Counted from the first letter of the stretch, positions 43,943 through 54,340 are shown. The stretch is DNA of 56,368 bases from an uncultured Bacteroides sp. (GCA_947646015.1 CANSEY010000028.1:1-56368), one strand, 5' to 3'. A program made the numbers and translations. The notes: a model not told the origin generated them from the letters alone.

Positions 43943-45607
43943 ATGGAACAAGAACATCAGTTCATTGATTATATTGAACAGAGCATCATTAAAAACTGGG
44001 ATAAAGATGCATTGACAGACTACAAAGGAATCACGCTTCAATATAAGGATGTAGCGCGCAAGATAGCCAAGTTTCACATTGTATTGGAAAGTGCCGGTAT
44101 CCAGCCAGGAGATAAAATAGCAGTCTGCGGCCGGAACAGTGCCCATTGGGGAGTCACCTTCTTAGCCACTATCACTTACGGAGCCGTCATCGTTCCTATT
44201 CTGCATGAGTTCAAAGCGGATAATATTCATAATATCGTCAATCACTCCGAAGCCAAATTACTCTTTGTCGGCGATCAGGCATGGGAAAATCTGAATGAAG
44301 ACGCAATGCCGCTACTGGAAGGTATCGCTTCACTCACCGATTTCACTGCATTGGTATCGCGCAACGAGAAACTGACTTACGCCTTCGAACACCGGAACGC
44401 TATTTACGGTCAGCGTTATCCGAAGAATTTCCGCCCCGAACATATCTGTTACCGGAAGGACCGTCCGGAAGAACTGGCTATCATCAATTATACCTCCGGC
44501 ACTACCGGATATTCCAAAGGAGTCATGCTCCCCTACCGCAGTATTTGGTCGAACGTGACATACTGTTTCGAGATGCTTCCCGTGAAAGCGGGCGATCACA
44601 TCGTTTCCATGCTTCCGATGGGTCATGTATTCGGCATGGTATACGATTTCTTATATGGTTTCTCTGCCGGAGCGCACATTTACTTCCTGACACGTATGCC
44701 GTCTCCGAAGATTATTGCGCAGTCTTTTGCAGAAATAAAGCCAAGAGTGATCTCCTGTGTACCTTTGATTGTAGAGAAAATTATCAAAAAAGATATTCTT
44801 CCGAGAGTGGACAGCAAAATCGGTAAACTATTGCTTAAAGTGCCCATTGTAAACGATAAAATCAAATCGTTGGCGCGGCAGGCTGCTATGGAAATCTTCG
44901 GTGGGAACTTCGATGAAATCATTATCGGTGGTGCTCCTTTCAATGCCGAAGTAGAAGCGTTCCTCAAAAAGATAGGCTTTCCCTACACCATCGCTTACGG
45001 TATGACCGAATGTGGCCCGATTATTTGCTCCAGCCGTTGGGAAACACTGAAACTGGCTTCCTGCGGCAAGGCAACCACCCGAATGGAAGTCCGCATCGAC
45101 TCGCCCGACCCTAAAACACATGCCGGAGAAATCGTATGCAGGGGAATGAATATGATGCTGGGATATTATAAAAATCCGGAAGCGACGGCACAAATTATTG
45201 ATGCCAACGGATGGCTTCACACGGGTGATTTAGGAACAATCGACGACGAAGGATATGTGACAGTTCGCGGTCGTAGCAAGAATCTGCTTCTGACTTCCAG
45301 CGGACAGAATATCTATCCGGAAGAGATAGAAAGCAAACTGAATAATATGCCTTATGTTGCCGAGTCACTGATCGTTTTGCAGCACGACAAGTTGGTCGCA
45401 CTGATTTATCCGGACTTTGACGATGCTTTTGCCCATGGCTTGCAACAGGCCGATATCATAAAAGTTATGGAAGCCAATCGTGTTGAACTGAATCAGCAGC
45501 TTCCCAATTATTCTCAGATAAGCAAAGTCAAAATCCATTTCGAGGAATTTGAAAAGACTGCGAAGAAATCAATCAAACGCTTTATGTATCAGGAAGCAAA
45601 AGGATAA
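43943..45607 (+). CDS. AMP-forming acyl-CoA synthetase (FadD-like)
   Basis: The 554-aa enzyme of the ANL superfamily activates a carboxylic acid, probably a long-chain fatty acid, as acyl-adenylate and then acyl-CoA. Motifs are the AMP-binding loop NYTSGTTGYSKGVMLP (about 190-205), YGMTECGPII (about 352-361), GWLHTGDLGTID (about 430-441) and the hinge VRGRSKNLLLTSSGQNIYPEEIE. The final catalytic Lys lies near KTAKKSIKRFMY at the C-terminus. Start chosen from the promoter position. No signal peptide. It is a single gene followed by a bidirectional terminator. Confidence 0.92.
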   Translation: MEQEHQFIDYIEQSIIKNWDKDALTDYKGITLQYKDVARKIAKFHIVLESAGIQPGDKIAVCGRNSAHWGVTFLATITYGAVIVPILHEFKADNIHNIVNHSEAKLLFVGDQAWENLNEDAMPLLEGIASLTDFTALVSRNEKLTYAFEHRNAIYGQRYPKNFRPEHICYRKDRPEELAIINYTSGTTGYSKGVMLPYRSIWSNVTYCFEMLPVKAGDHIVSMLPMGHVFGMVYDFLYGFSAGAHIYFLTRMPSPKIIAQSFAEIKPRVISCVPLIVEKIIKKDILPRVDSKIGKLLLKVPIVNDKIKSLARQAAMEIFGGNFDEIIIGGAPFNAEVEAFLKKIGFPYTIAYGMTECGPIICSSRWETLKLASCGKATTRMEVRIDSPDPKTHAGEIVCRGMNMMLGYYKNPEATAQIIDANGWLHTGDLGTIDDEGYVTVRGRSKNLLLTSSGQNIYPEEIESKLNNMPYVAESLIVLQHDKLVALIYPDFDDAFAHGLQQADIIKVMEANRVELNQQLPNYSQISKVKIHFEEFEKTAKKSIKRFMYQEAKG

Positions 45608-45640
45608 CACATCCTTTCAAAACCATACTCAATAAAAACA

Positions 45641-45681
45641 AAAACGGTGAACAGGTATCAAAACTCTGTCCACCGTTTTTT
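45641..45681. terminator. Bidirectional terminator between acyl-CoA synthetase and GH97 genes
   Basis: AAAACGGTGAACAG (45641-45654) pairs with CTGTCCACCGTTTT (45666-45679) with one mismatch, flanked by T-runs on both strands. It serves the convergent genes on both sides. Confidence 0.75.
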
Positions 45682-45762
45682 CAGTCTAACCTAACCAACT
45701 TAATTTTATCTTGTTATCCTCCGACAATCTCTCTACTTTAACAACCTCACTTATTACCCTCA

Positions 45763-45804
45763 CCTATTACTTATTACCTATTACTTACTACCTATTACTT
45801 TTTA
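45763..45804. repeat. Three 14-bp tandem repeats at the GH97 3' end
   Basis: CCTATTACTTATTA, CCTATTACTTACTA and CCTATTACTTTTTA run head to tail at 45763-45804. The GH97 stop codon (45788-45790) and last codons lie within the repeats. Confidence 0.8.
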
Positions 45805-47803
45805 TAAACGAAACAGCCTGCCCGCCTCCGGGAGCCATCCGTATACTCAACGTATTTTCAGATGTTACAATCTGTTCCGTAATCTTATAATCGGTAGGAT
45901 TCGTTTTCCAGTCAGCCTTTTCGCCATCCGCATAGATGACGGCCTTATACTGCTTACCCGGTTCCAGGAAGTCCAGTTTTACTTCTAAAGTACGGGGGCT
46001 TTCATTGGTAGCTGCTCCCAGGAAATAATTGCCTTTTGCTTTACGTACCACTGCAATGAACTCTCCCGGTTCACCTGCCAGTGCTTTCGATTCATCACAA
46101 TCCGGATCAAAATCACGGAAGAACTGGAATGCCGGATGTCCTTCATAATGCTCGATCATATCCGAAGCCATCTGCAAAGGAGAATACAGGATTACCCAAT
46201 TAGCCAGTTGTTTAGCCAGTGTCGTATTCACACGGCTATTGCCTTTATCCTGATCGTTCCACTTCTGTCGGCGCGGAGAATCCTTCGTTTTCAAGAACAG
46301 AATATCAAAAGTTCCCGGCGTATAATCCATCGGACCGGACAGCAGGCGGGTGAACGGTAACATCACGTGATGAGAAGGAGGATTGCCTTCACTCCACGCA
46401 TTCCATTCCATGCCTCTTGCCCCCTCGCGTGTCATCATATTCGGCCATGTACGACGGATACCGGTATCTTTGATCGGTTCGTGTGCATCCAGAGTCATTT
46501 GATGACGGGCGGCAGTTTCCACTACCCGTTGATAGTGATTGACACCGTATTGGCTATGATGCAGATATCCGTCCGGAAATGCGCCTGCATATCCCGTCTT
46601 CAGGAGGTGGATACCATGATCGGTATACCATTGCATGGCATGATCCATCTGACGTTCATAGTTAGGAATATTCCCTCCGGTCTCATGATGTCCCATGATT
46701 TCAACGCCTTTCTCTTTGGCATAACGTACGATTTCATCAATATCGAAATCCGCGTATGGCTTGGTGAAATCAAAGCTCTGCATACCGCCCCAACTCTCCC
46801 AACCTTCGTTCCAACCTTCGAACAGGACAGCTTCGATATGATTGGCCGCGGCAAAATCTATGTATTTCTTTGCATTGGCAGTAGTAGCTCCGTGACGTTC
46901 GTCCATCTTCCAGGTCTCTACGCCGAGGTGCATCCCCCACCACACTCCTACATATTTCAGCGGACGAATCCAGTCCGTAGTTTCCAGTACGCAAGGATCA
47001 TTCAGATTCAGAATGAGTGAAGAGTTGATCAAACCGACAGCTTCCGGTGCGATCTGTATGGTGCGCCATGAGGTCGTGAAGTGATTTCCCTTACGCGCCT
47101 TAATGCCGTCAGGCCACGGGGCAAGTTCCGCTTTCAATGTATAATGGCCGATTTGCTTCAGAGTCATTTCCGGAAAATCATACAAAGCGGCTTCGTGTAT
47201 ACTTCCGTAAACTCCATCCGCAGTCTTGAATGTGAAAGGTGTATTAGCCGTTTCCACTTCGGAAATCGGTTGTTGTTGATAGAGTAGTTCATATGTTTCG
47301 GCACTGGCGGGAATCGACCACGAAGTTCCGTCACGATGGAAACGGAAAGTAGTCAGTTCGTCGGTAATCAATAAAGAATCTACAGTCGGCACCGTGTATT
47401 CATAGCGGAAACCGATTCCATCATCAAATACACGGAAACGGAGTGTCAGTTGTACCTGATCTTCATTTGTCAGGCTGACTGCCATTTCGTTATAATGATT
47501 CCGGTTCTTTTTGTTTTCTCCCCACGGCTGTGTCCAAGTTTCATCTTCACTGCTGAAAGTCGTGTTCTTCACCTGAAAACCTTCTGCCAGAATGATGCCG
47601 TTAGCCGCCGTAAAGCCCATGGCTGAATTTTCTATCAAGAGGGAGTCATCCACCGACACATTATAAAACGGTTTGCCGTTTTCGTCTACCGTCAATGTCA
47701 TCTTGATATGTCCGTCCGGTGACTGGACCTCTGTTTTCGGGCTACTACAGGCATAGCATCCCAGCACACACAGAAAAGCTCCAACTAAATGTTTTACTTT
47801 CAT
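45788..47803 (-). CDS. GH97 family glycosidase lipoprotein
   Basis: The 671-aa protein has a lipoprotein-type signal (VLGCYACSS; Cys 16 or 19), an N-terminal GH97 beta-sandwich (about 30-290), a TIM barrel (about 290-560) with EAVLFEGWNEGWE, VEIMGHHETGG, LDAHEPIKDTGIRRTWPN and MTREGARGMEWN, and a C-terminal all-beta domain. Glu residues at the HHE, HEP and GMEW positions agree with the inverting alpha-glucosidase branch (SusB-like), not the retaining alpha-galactosidase branch with an Asp nucleophile; this assignment is from memory of the family. No SusC/SusD pair is adjacent, unlike most polysaccharide utilisation loci. Confidence 0.93.
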   Translation of the reverse strand: MKVKHLVGAFLCVLGCYACSSPKTEVQSPDGHIKMTLTVDENGKPFYNVSVDDSLLIENSAMGFTAANGIILAEGFQVKNTTFSSEDETWTQPWGENKKNRNHYNEMAVSLTNEDQVQLTLRFRVFDDGIGFRYEYTVPTVDSLLITDELTTFRFHRDGTSWSIPASAETYELLYQQQPISEVETANTPFTFKTADGVYGSIHEAALYDFPEMTLKQIGHYTLKAELAPWPDGIKARKGNHFTTSWRTIQIAPEAVGLINSSLILNLNDPCVLETTDWIRPLKYVGVWWGMHLGVETWKMDERHGATTANAKKYIDFAAANHIEAVLFEGWNEGWESWGGMQSFDFTKPYADFDIDEIVRYAKEKGVEIMGHHETGGNIPNYERQMDHAMQWYTDHGIHLLKTGYAGAFPDGYLHHSQYGVNHYQRVVETAARHQMTLDAHEPIKDTGIRRTWPNMMTREGARGMEWNAWSEGNPPSHHVMLPFTRLLSGPMDYTPGTFDILFLKTKDSPRRQKWNDQDKGNSRVNTTLAKQLANWVILYSPLQMASDMIEHYEGHPAFQFFRDFDPDCDESKALAGEPGEFIAVVRKAKGNYFLGAATNESPRTLEVKLDFLEPGKQYKAVIYADGEKADWKTNPTDYKITEQIVTSENTLSIRMAPGGGQAVSFIKSNR

Positions 47804-47894
47804 AGTATAATCGTCTGTTTATATATAATACAGTTCAGAAAGGAGAAACACTTAAATGTATGCCGTTTTTCTTTCTTCGGATGCAAAGAAAAAG

Positions 47895-47902
47895 TATCTT
47901 TG
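47895..47902 (+). promoter_or_regulatory. -7 box for the OmpR-type two-component operon
   Basis: TATCTTTG is an exact TAnnTTTG match, 20 bp before the ATG at 47923. Longer upstream starts (47860) would lie before the transcript begins. Confidence 0.5.
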
Positions 47903-47922
47903 CATCTAAACAATGTAGATTT

Positions 47923-48597
47923 ATGGCAAAGATACTATTAGCAGAAGATGAAGTCAATATCGCCTCCTTTATCGAACGGGGACTGAAAGAGTTCGGACAT
48001 TCGGTAACAGTCTGTCATGACGGAAATACGGGTTGGAGAATCCTTCAGGAAGAACCTTTCGACCTTGTAATCCTGGATATTATCATGCCGAAAATAAACG
48101 GGCTCGAACTTTGCCATCTCTATCGGCAGATGTTCGGTTACCAAGCACCGGTCATTATGCTGACGGCTTTAGGCACTACGGAAGACATTGTAAAAGGACT
48201 GGATGCAGGAGCAGACGATTATCTTGTCAAGCCTTTCAGTTTTCAGGAACTGGAAGCACGTATCAAGGCGCTGCTGCGACGAAACAAGGAGACTGTAACC
48301 AATCAACTGACTTGCGACAATCTGGTATTGGACTGTAACACCAGACGGGCGAAAAGAGGTGATGCGGATATCGATCTCACCGTAAAAGAATACCGTCTGC
48401 TCGAATATTTCATGACTCACCAAGGGGTAGCCTTGTCGCGCATTACGCTGCTCAAAGACGTATGGGACAAGAACTTTGATACGAATACCAACATCGTAGA
48501 CGTATACGTCAATTATCTACGGGTAAAGATAGACCGTGACTTCGACAAGAAACTGATTCATACGGTAGTAGGATTAGGATATATCATGAATGCCTGA
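47923..48597 (+). CDS. OmpR/PhoB-family response regulator
   Basis: The 224-aa regulator has a receiver domain (MAKILLAEDEVNIASFIERG, phospho-Asp in LVILDIIMPK, Lys in DYLVKPFS) and a winged-helix DNA-binding domain (DLTVKEYRLLEYFMTHQGVALSR, NIVDVYVNYLRVKID). The start was chosen at MAKILLAEDE, since the open frame extends 21 codons across the promoter. It is followed by its kinase gene after 23 bp. By location next to a metal RND pump it resembles CusR/CzcR. Confidence 0.95.
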   Translation: MAKILLAEDEVNIASFIERGLKEFGHSVTVCHDGNTGWRILQEEPFDLVILDIIMPKINGLELCHLYRQMFGYQAPVIMLTALGTTEDIVKGLDAGADDYLVKPFSFQELEARIKALLRRNKETVTNQLTCDNLVLDCNTRRAKRGDADIDLTVKEYRLLEYFMTHQGVALSRITLLKDVWDKNFDTNTNIVDVYVNYLRVKIDRDFDKKLIHTVVGLGYIMNA

Positions 48598-48620
48598 ACA
48601 TCCATCAAATAAATCCGTGT

Positions 48621-49952
48621 ATGAAAATAGGTTCTAAAATAGCTCTCTTCTATACGTTGCTCAGTGTACTGACAACTATCATCATTATTGCCGTATTCTA
48701 TCTTTTCAGCACACAGTTTATCAATAAACTCTATGCCTCCTACCTTCGTGAAAAAGCATATCTGACCGCACAAAAGCACTGGGAGAAAGACGAAATAGAC
48801 GAACAGAGTTACCAGATTATCCAGCGCAAATATGACGAACTCCTGCCCGAAGCTCATGAGATTCTTTTAAATATGGACAGTCTCTCCGAAGTCCGTGACA
48901 CACTGAACAAATATCTGACCCAGCATCAGCAGGCACTCCTGATAGCCGGTGAAGACAGCATTCCTTTTTCTTTTAAATACAAAGACCAGTTGGGAGCCGC
49001 CCTTTATTATCCCGATAATGAAGGGAATTTCATCGTCCTAGTCATGTCCCGGAATGTGTACGGTGCAGAAATCAAAGAACACCTCTTGCTTCTCTCCATC
49101 TTTCTGGTTTTATTCAGTTCCATCCTGATTTATTTAGTCGGGAAAATCTATTCCGGCCGTATTCTTATCCCCCTGCAGCATATACTGAAGGAGCTGAAGA
49201 GGATACGAGCCAACAGTCTGAACCGCCGGTTAAAGACGACCGGAAACAACGATGAACTGGAAGACATGATCAAAACACTGAATAGCATGCTCGACCGTCT
49301 GGACAGTGCTTTTAAAGCTGAAAAGTCCTTTGTCAGCCATGCTTCGCATGAACTGAACAACCCCATAACCGCCATACAGGGAGAATGTGAAATCAGTCTG
49401 CTGAAAGAAAGAAGTACCGGAGAATATATCGAAGCCCTGCAACGAATCTCATCCGAAAGCAAGCGAATCTCCAATCTGATCCGCCATCTTCTTTTCCTTT
49501 CACGTCAGGATGAAGAGCTCATAAAAAGCAATATGGAGGCAATGTCTCTGCCGGATATGCTGAATGACTTAATAAAAATGAACGAACGAATCCGTTTCCA
49601 TCATCAAGAAACAGGTAAGGCTTCCACTGTAAAGGCCAATCCTTATCTGCTCAAAATAGCTTTAAAGAATATCATCGATAATGCCTGCAAATATTCTGAA
49701 AAGGAAGTAGACATTACGCTCAGCCAAAAAGATCAACACCTCGTTCTTGAAATAAAAGATCAGGGCATCGGCATTCCTCCGGAAGAAATAGAACATATAT
49801 TCCAGTCTTTCTATCGAGGCAGCAACACACATGACTATGCAGGTCAGGGCATCGGCCTCAGCCTGACGCTGAAAATAGTATCTGCCTACAACGCCAGACT
49901 GGAAATATCTTCGGAAATAGAAAAAGGAACAAAAGTACGGGTGATCTTCTGA
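48621..49952 (+). CDS. Sensor histidine kinase (CusS-like)
   Basis: The 443-aa kinase has a first membrane helix (about 7-27), a periplasmic domain of about 120 residues, a second helix (about 155-175), a HAMP-like linker, the dimerisation box SHASHELNNPITAI (His near residue 240) and an ATPase domain with N box KNIIDNACKYSE, G1 DQGIGIPPEE and G2 GQGIGLSLTLKI. The topology is that of CusS-type metal sensors. No obvious His/Met metal cluster is visible in the periplasmic part, so the signal is unknown. It ends 97 bp from the convergent RND operon. Confidence 0.93.
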   Translation: MKIGSKIALFYTLLSVLTTIIIIAVFYLFSTQFINKLYASYLREKAYLTAQKHWEKDEIDEQSYQIIQRKYDELLPEAHEILLNMDSLSEVRDTLNKYLTQHQQALLIAGEDSIPFSFKYKDQLGAALYYPDNEGNFIVLVMSRNVYGAEIKEHLLLLSIFLVLFSSILIYLVGKIYSGRILIPLQHILKELKRIRANSLNRRLKTTGNNDELEDMIKTLNSMLDRLDSAFKAEKSFVSHASHELNNPITAIQGECEISLLKERSTGEYIEALQRISSESKRISNLIRHLLFLSRQDEELIKSNMEAMSLPDMLNDLIKMNERIRFHHQETGKASTVKANPYLLKIALKNIIDNACKYSEKEVDITLSQKDQHLVLEIKDQGIGIPPEEIEHIFQSFYRGSNTHDYAGQGIGLSLTLKIVSAYNARLEISSEIEKGTKVRVIF

Positions 49953-50049
49953 TTCAACCGACTTTTGTCCCTTCCTCACTTCTACCTACTGAAAACGAAA
50001 TTAAAATTTAATCTATGCCGTTTCTTTCATAGAAAGAATAGAAAATGAA

Positions 50050-53000
50050 TTAGATACGTCTTTGCAATAATTTTCCGTTTTTATCATATAGCATTCGTTC
50101 ATACACTACTTCCACAATCAGCGGGAAGATGAACAGGGCGAAGAAAGTCGCTCCTATCAATCCGCCGATAATGACAATCGCCAACGGACGCTGTGATTCC
50201 GAACCGATACCATGACTCATAGCCGCAGGCAACAGACCGATAGCTGCCATAGCCGCTGTCATTATCACAGGGCGGATACGTGAACGGACTCCTTCTTTAG
50301 TGGCCTCCTGTAAGGGCGAACCCAGTTTTAGATTTGCCTTGATATCGGAAATCATAATAACGCCATTCTGTATGCAGATACCGAACAAAGCGATAAAACC
50401 GATACCCGCCGATATAGAGAAATTGAAGCCCGTTATCAGAAGGGCTGCGATACCTCCCACGGCAGCAAACGGTACATTCAGCAATACCAGTCCTGCATCT
50501 CTGGCATTGGAGAAGAGAATAAACAGAATAATGAAAATAATGGCAATGCTGATAGGAACTACCTGCGCCAGACGTTTCGAAGCACGCTGCTGATTCTCAA
50601 AATCACCCGTCCATTTCAAAGAATATCCTGCCGGTAAATGGACGGAAGCATTTACCTTTTTCTGCGCTTCGGCAACTGCCGTACCCATATCCCGTCCTCT
50701 CACCGAGAACTTGACAGCACAGAAACGGGCATGGTTGTCACGGAAGATCAATAATGGTCCTGTGATTGTGGTGATATCTGCCAGTTCCTTAATAGGTACC
50801 ATCGTTCCGTCCATCGCCGGAACCAGTATCTTACCTATCTCCTCTTCATTCTGACGGAACTCTTCACTATACCTCACCATGATATTGAATTTCCGTTCGT
50901 CCTCATACAACAGCGAAGCTGACTTCCCGCCAATAGCCATTTCAATGATAGACTGAACATCCTCCTTAGCCACTCCATAACGTGCCAACTGACGCTCATT
51001 CAGTTCGATACGAAGTTCCGGCTGGCCGATATTGCGAATCACTCCCAAGTCCTCAATTCCCTGCACGGTATTTAATATCTTATCAATCTGAACGGCCAGT
51101 TTTTCCGATTCGTACAAGTCTTTACCGAACACTTTCACCGCAATAGAGCCTTTTACACCGGAGGCCGCTTCTTCCACATTATCCGTAATCGGCTGCGAAA
51201 AGTTAAAGTCAATGCCGGGATAAACGGATAAATCTTCCTGCATCTTGTCGATAAGCTGCAGTTTGGTCAGCTTGCTTTCCCAGTCTTTCTCCGGATAAAT
51301 ATCTACATGAAACTCAATATTATAAAATCCGGTTGCATCCGTTCCGTCGTTGGGACGTCCGGTTTGAGACAATACCTGCCTCACTTCGGGGAAGGTCAAT
51401 AGTTTCTTTCTCATCTTATTTGCCAGCGTTACGGATTCATCCAGCGATATACTTTGCGGCAGCGTAGCACGGATGTAGATCGAACCTTCGTTGAGCTGAG
51501 GAAGAAACTCCGTCCCAAGGAAGGAGAAAAGCCATAAACCGACTCCTGCAACCACAGTTGCCAGTCCGATAGTCAGCTTACGATGGGCATAGAAAGTATC
51601 AAAAAGAGCCGTACACTTTTGATTGATGAAATGGACAAAGCGATTGTTCTTTTCGCGTACATTCTTTTTCAGCAACATGGACGACATGACGGGAACCAGC
51701 GTTAATGTGAAAATAAGCGCACCCAGCAAAGCAAAACCCAATGTATATGCCAAAGGTGAGAACATTTTTCCTTCCACTTTCTGAAAAGAGAAGATAGGAA
51801 TCAAAGCGGTAATGATGATCAGTTTGGAGAAAAATACCGCTTTTGCCTTATCCTTGGCGGTGTGACGGATCAGTCCCATCTTGGACATCACATTGAATGC
51901 GGGCATTCCCACCTCTTTCGCCTTCTTGTCCAAAGCGACAAACACACCTTCCACCATCACCACTGCCCCATCGATAATAATACCAAAGTCAATGGCCCCC
52001 ATAGAAAGCAGATTGGCAGACATCCCCATCACGCGTAAACAAATAAATGCGAATAACAAAGCTAATGGAATAATCACCGCAACAATCACGGTTGTCCGCC
52101 AATCTGCCATGAAGATTAACACAATAAACGTAACCAACAATATTCCTTCAATCAGATTATGGGTCACCGTTTTTACCGCCAGGTTCACCAAGTCCTCACG
52201 GTCGTAGAACGGTATTATCCGTACATCTTCAGGAAGTACATTCTGATTCAATTCTTCTATCTTATCTTTCAGATTTGCAATGACTTCACCGGGGTTCTCC
52301 CCTTTACGCATCACTACAATTCCCTGAACGACATCGTTCTCATCCATTCGTCCCACTTGTCCGAGGCGGGGCAGGCAGGATTCGTGAACATCTGCCAGGT
52401 TCTTTACGAGAATCGGCGTTCCGTTGATGTTCTTCACTACGATGTTTCGCAATTCATCCAGGTCGTTTATCAAACCGATTCCCCGGACTACGTATGCCTG
52501 AGAACTTTTCGTGATGACATCTCCTCCTACATTGATATTACTCTTGGCTATCGCGTCATAAAGTTCGAGAGAGGTAATTCCGTAATTAATCAACTGATGA
52601 GGATTCACGCTCACTTCGAATGTCTTCACCTCGCCACCGAAACTGACGATATCAGCTACACCTGATACCGAACGGAGATTTCGTTCGATCACCCAGTCCT
52701 GAATCGTTTTCAAATCGCGTACACTACGTCTGTCACTGCGCAGGGTGTAGCGATAGATTTCTCCGGTAGGTCCGTACAAAGGCTGTACTTCGGGAGTCAC
52801 GCCTTCGGGCAGATCGGCATCATTCAGCAAATTGTAGACTTGCTGACGGGCTGTAAAGTCATCAACACGATCTTCGAACATTACATTGATCACAGAAAGT
52901 CCGAAAAGAGTGGTCGAACGAATATCCGTTTTTTTCTGTACGGGATTCATGGCTATCTCAATGGGAATCGTGATAAATTTCTCCACCTCTTCCGCACTAC

Positions 53001-53175
53001 GGCCCGCCCATTGCGTGATGATCGTCACTTTTGTATTCGTTACATCCGGAAAGGCATCTATCGGCGTATGTTTGAATGAGACGGCTCCGGCTATAACGGC
53101 AATCACCGTACAGAAGAATATAAAGAACTTATTCTTCAGCGAGAAGGCTACTATATTATCTATGAATTTATGCAT
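50050..53175 (-). CDS. CusA/CzcA-type heavy-metal RND efflux pump
   Basis: The 1041-aa inner-membrane pump has 12 predicted helices and two large periplasmic loops. The N-terminus AFPDVTNTKVTIITQWAGRS, then ARQQVYNLLNDADLPEGV, is that of HME-RND pumps, and GAIDFGIIIDGAVVMVE (about 390-406) carries the Asp-Asp-Glu set of CzcA for proton-coupled transport. It takes metal ions from periplasm or cytoplasm to the outer-membrane channel. Cu/Ag versus Zn/Co/Cd specificity is not fixed; the DFG-DG-E motif favours CzcA-like divalent metals. It is the last gene of the operon, 15 bp after the adaptor. Confidence 0.95.
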   Translation of the reverse strand: MHKFIDNIVAFSLKNKFFIFFCTVIAVIAGAVSFKHTPIDAFPDVTNTKVTIITQWAGRSAEEVEKFITIPIEIAMNPVQKKTDIRSTTLFGLSVINVMFEDRVDDFTARQQVYNLLNDADLPEGVTPEVQPLYGPTGEIYRYTLRSDRRSVRDLKTIQDWVIERNLRSVSGVADIVSFGGEVKTFEVSVNPHQLINYGITSLELYDAIAKSNINVGGDVITKSSQAYVVRGIGLINDLDELRNIVVKNINGTPILVKNLADVHESCLPRLGQVGRMDENDVVQGIVVMRKGENPGEVIANLKDKIEELNQNVLPEDVRIIPFYDREDLVNLAVKTVTHNLIEGILLVTFIVLIFMADWRTTVIVAVIIPLALLFAFICLRVMGMSANLLSMGAIDFGIIIDGAVVMVEGVFVALDKKAKEVGMPAFNVMSKMGLIRHTAKDKAKAVFFSKLIIITALIPIFSFQKVEGKMFSPLAYTLGFALLGALIFTLTLVPVMSSMLLKKNVREKNNRFVHFINQKCTALFDTFYAHRKLTIGLATVVAGVGLWLFSFLGTEFLPQLNEGSIYIRATLPQSISLDESVTLANKMRKKLLTFPEVRQVLSQTGRPNDGTDATGFYNIEFHVDIYPEKDWESKLTKLQLIDKMQEDLSVYPGIDFNFSQPITDNVEEAASGVKGSIAVKVFGKDLYESEKLAVQIDKILNTVQGIEDLGVIRNIGQPELRIELNERQLARYGVAKEDVQSIIEMAIGGKSASLLYEDERKFNIMVRYSEEFRQNEEEIGKILVPAMDGTMVPIKELADITTITGPLLIFRDNHARFCAVKFSVRGRDMGTAVAEAQKKVNASVHLPAGYSLKWTGDFENQQRASKRLAQVVPISIAIIFIILFILFSNARDAGLVLLNVPFAAVGGIAALLITGFNFSISAGIGFIALFGICIQNGVIMISDIKANLKLGSPLQEATKEGVRSRIRPVIMTAAMAAIGLLPAAMSHGIGSESQRPLAIVIIGGLIGATFFALFIFPLIVEVVYERMLYDKNGKLLQRRI

Positions 53176-53190
53176 ACTATTCTCTGATTT

Positions 53191-54285
53191 TTAATCCGCA
53201 TTCAAAGCATTATACACTAACAATACATTATTATTCAGTACCCTGTCTCCTTCGGAAAGACCGGAACGGACATAACATTCCTTGCTCAACTGTTTGTAAA
53301 CGTCTACTTCCTTTATCTTCAGACGCTGGTCAGGCTCTACTGTGACCACATAATTCTTTCCTCCCTCGAACACCAGCGCATGGGAGTCGATACGAGGCAT
53401 GGAAGTATCTTCCGCTTTACACTTCACGCTCACGTTTGTAAACATACCCGGCTTCAGCAGGTAATCCTCGTTTTTCAGTTTGATGCGTACGCTCATTGTC
53501 TTGCTTTCACTGTCCAGCAGATGATAGACCTTGTCGATCGTACCTGTAAATGTCCTTTCCGGATATGCCAAAGTCGAGATACGGACATCAGCTCCCTCGG
53601 AAACCTTACTAATATCACTTTCATACACATCCGCCATCACCCATACATCGGACAGACCGGAAATCGTAAACAGCGCATCCCCCTGGTCGGGGCGCAGCTG
53701 CATATCCCTGCTAATCTGCTTTTCCACAATAAAGCCTGATACGGGAGATTTGAGCTGATAAAAAGCATTTCCGGAGAAGTGATAAATGGAGAATATTTCT
53801 TTGATTCGTCTTTCTTCCGCTTCCGCACTTGCCAGTTCCTGCTTGGCCTGAAGTACATCTTTATCCGATGCCATGCCGGAAGTGTACATATCCTGTGTAG
53901 CATCCATGTTCCGCCGGGCCAGCAAAAGTTGTTGTTCAGCTTCTTTCAATTGTTTCTCATAATCCGCCACTTCCCCGCTACGGATCACTGCCAGCACTTC
54001 TCCTTTGTGAACAAAGTCTCCTATTTCGGCACGCAGTTCCGTCACGGTTCCTCCGAACATCGGATACACATTTGCCACCTGATCCTGATTGAAAGTGACC
54101 CGTCCATTCAATGTCAGTTCATCTACCACTTCACAGACGTGCACGGTATCGACGGATACGATTCTCAGCAGGCTGTCCGTCAGGCATAGTGTAGTCGGTT
54201 CTACTTTGGGTTGTTCTCCTTTTCCGGAGCATGCTCCCAAAAGGCTGCCAAACAATATACAAGGAAGAAATTTATTCCAGTTCAT
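53191..54285 (-). CDS. RND efflux periplasmic adaptor (CusB/HlyD type)
   Basis: The 364-aa membrane-fusion lipoprotein starts best at the ATG at 54285 (MNWNKFLPCILF), giving a lipobox LLGAC at Cys 19; the upstream ATG at 54327 would add 14 atypical residues and bury the signal. It has a split barrel-sandwich domain (TVTELRAEIGDFVHKGEVLAVI), a coiled-coil hairpin (about 95-150, EKQLKEAEQQLLLARRNMDATQD) and beta-barrel domains (ISTLAYPERTFTGTIDKV). It bridges CusA and the TolC channel. It lies between the TolC and RND genes. Confidence 0.92.
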   Translation of the reverse strand: MNWNKFLPCILFGSLLGACSGKGEQPKVEPTTLCLTDSLLRIVSVDTVHVCEVVDELTLNGRVTFNQDQVANVYPMFGGTVTELRAEIGDFVHKGEVLAVIRSGEVADYEKQLKEAEQQLLLARRNMDATQDMYTSGMASDKDVLQAKQELASAEAEERRIKEIFSIYHFSGNAFYQLKSPVSGFIVEKQISRDMQLRPDQGDALFTISGLSDVWVMADVYESDISKVSEGADVRISTLAYPERTFTGTIDKVYHLLDSESKTMSVRIKLKNEDYLLKPGMFTNVSVKCKAEDTSMPRIDSHALVFEGGKNYVVTVEPDQRLKIKEVDVYKQLSKECYVRSGLSEGDRVLNNNVLLVYNALNAD

Positions 54286-54340
54286 AGTCTTTGATAATTT
54301 ATGGATTGTGATCTTTAATCGTTTCATATTGGTCGGTTTA

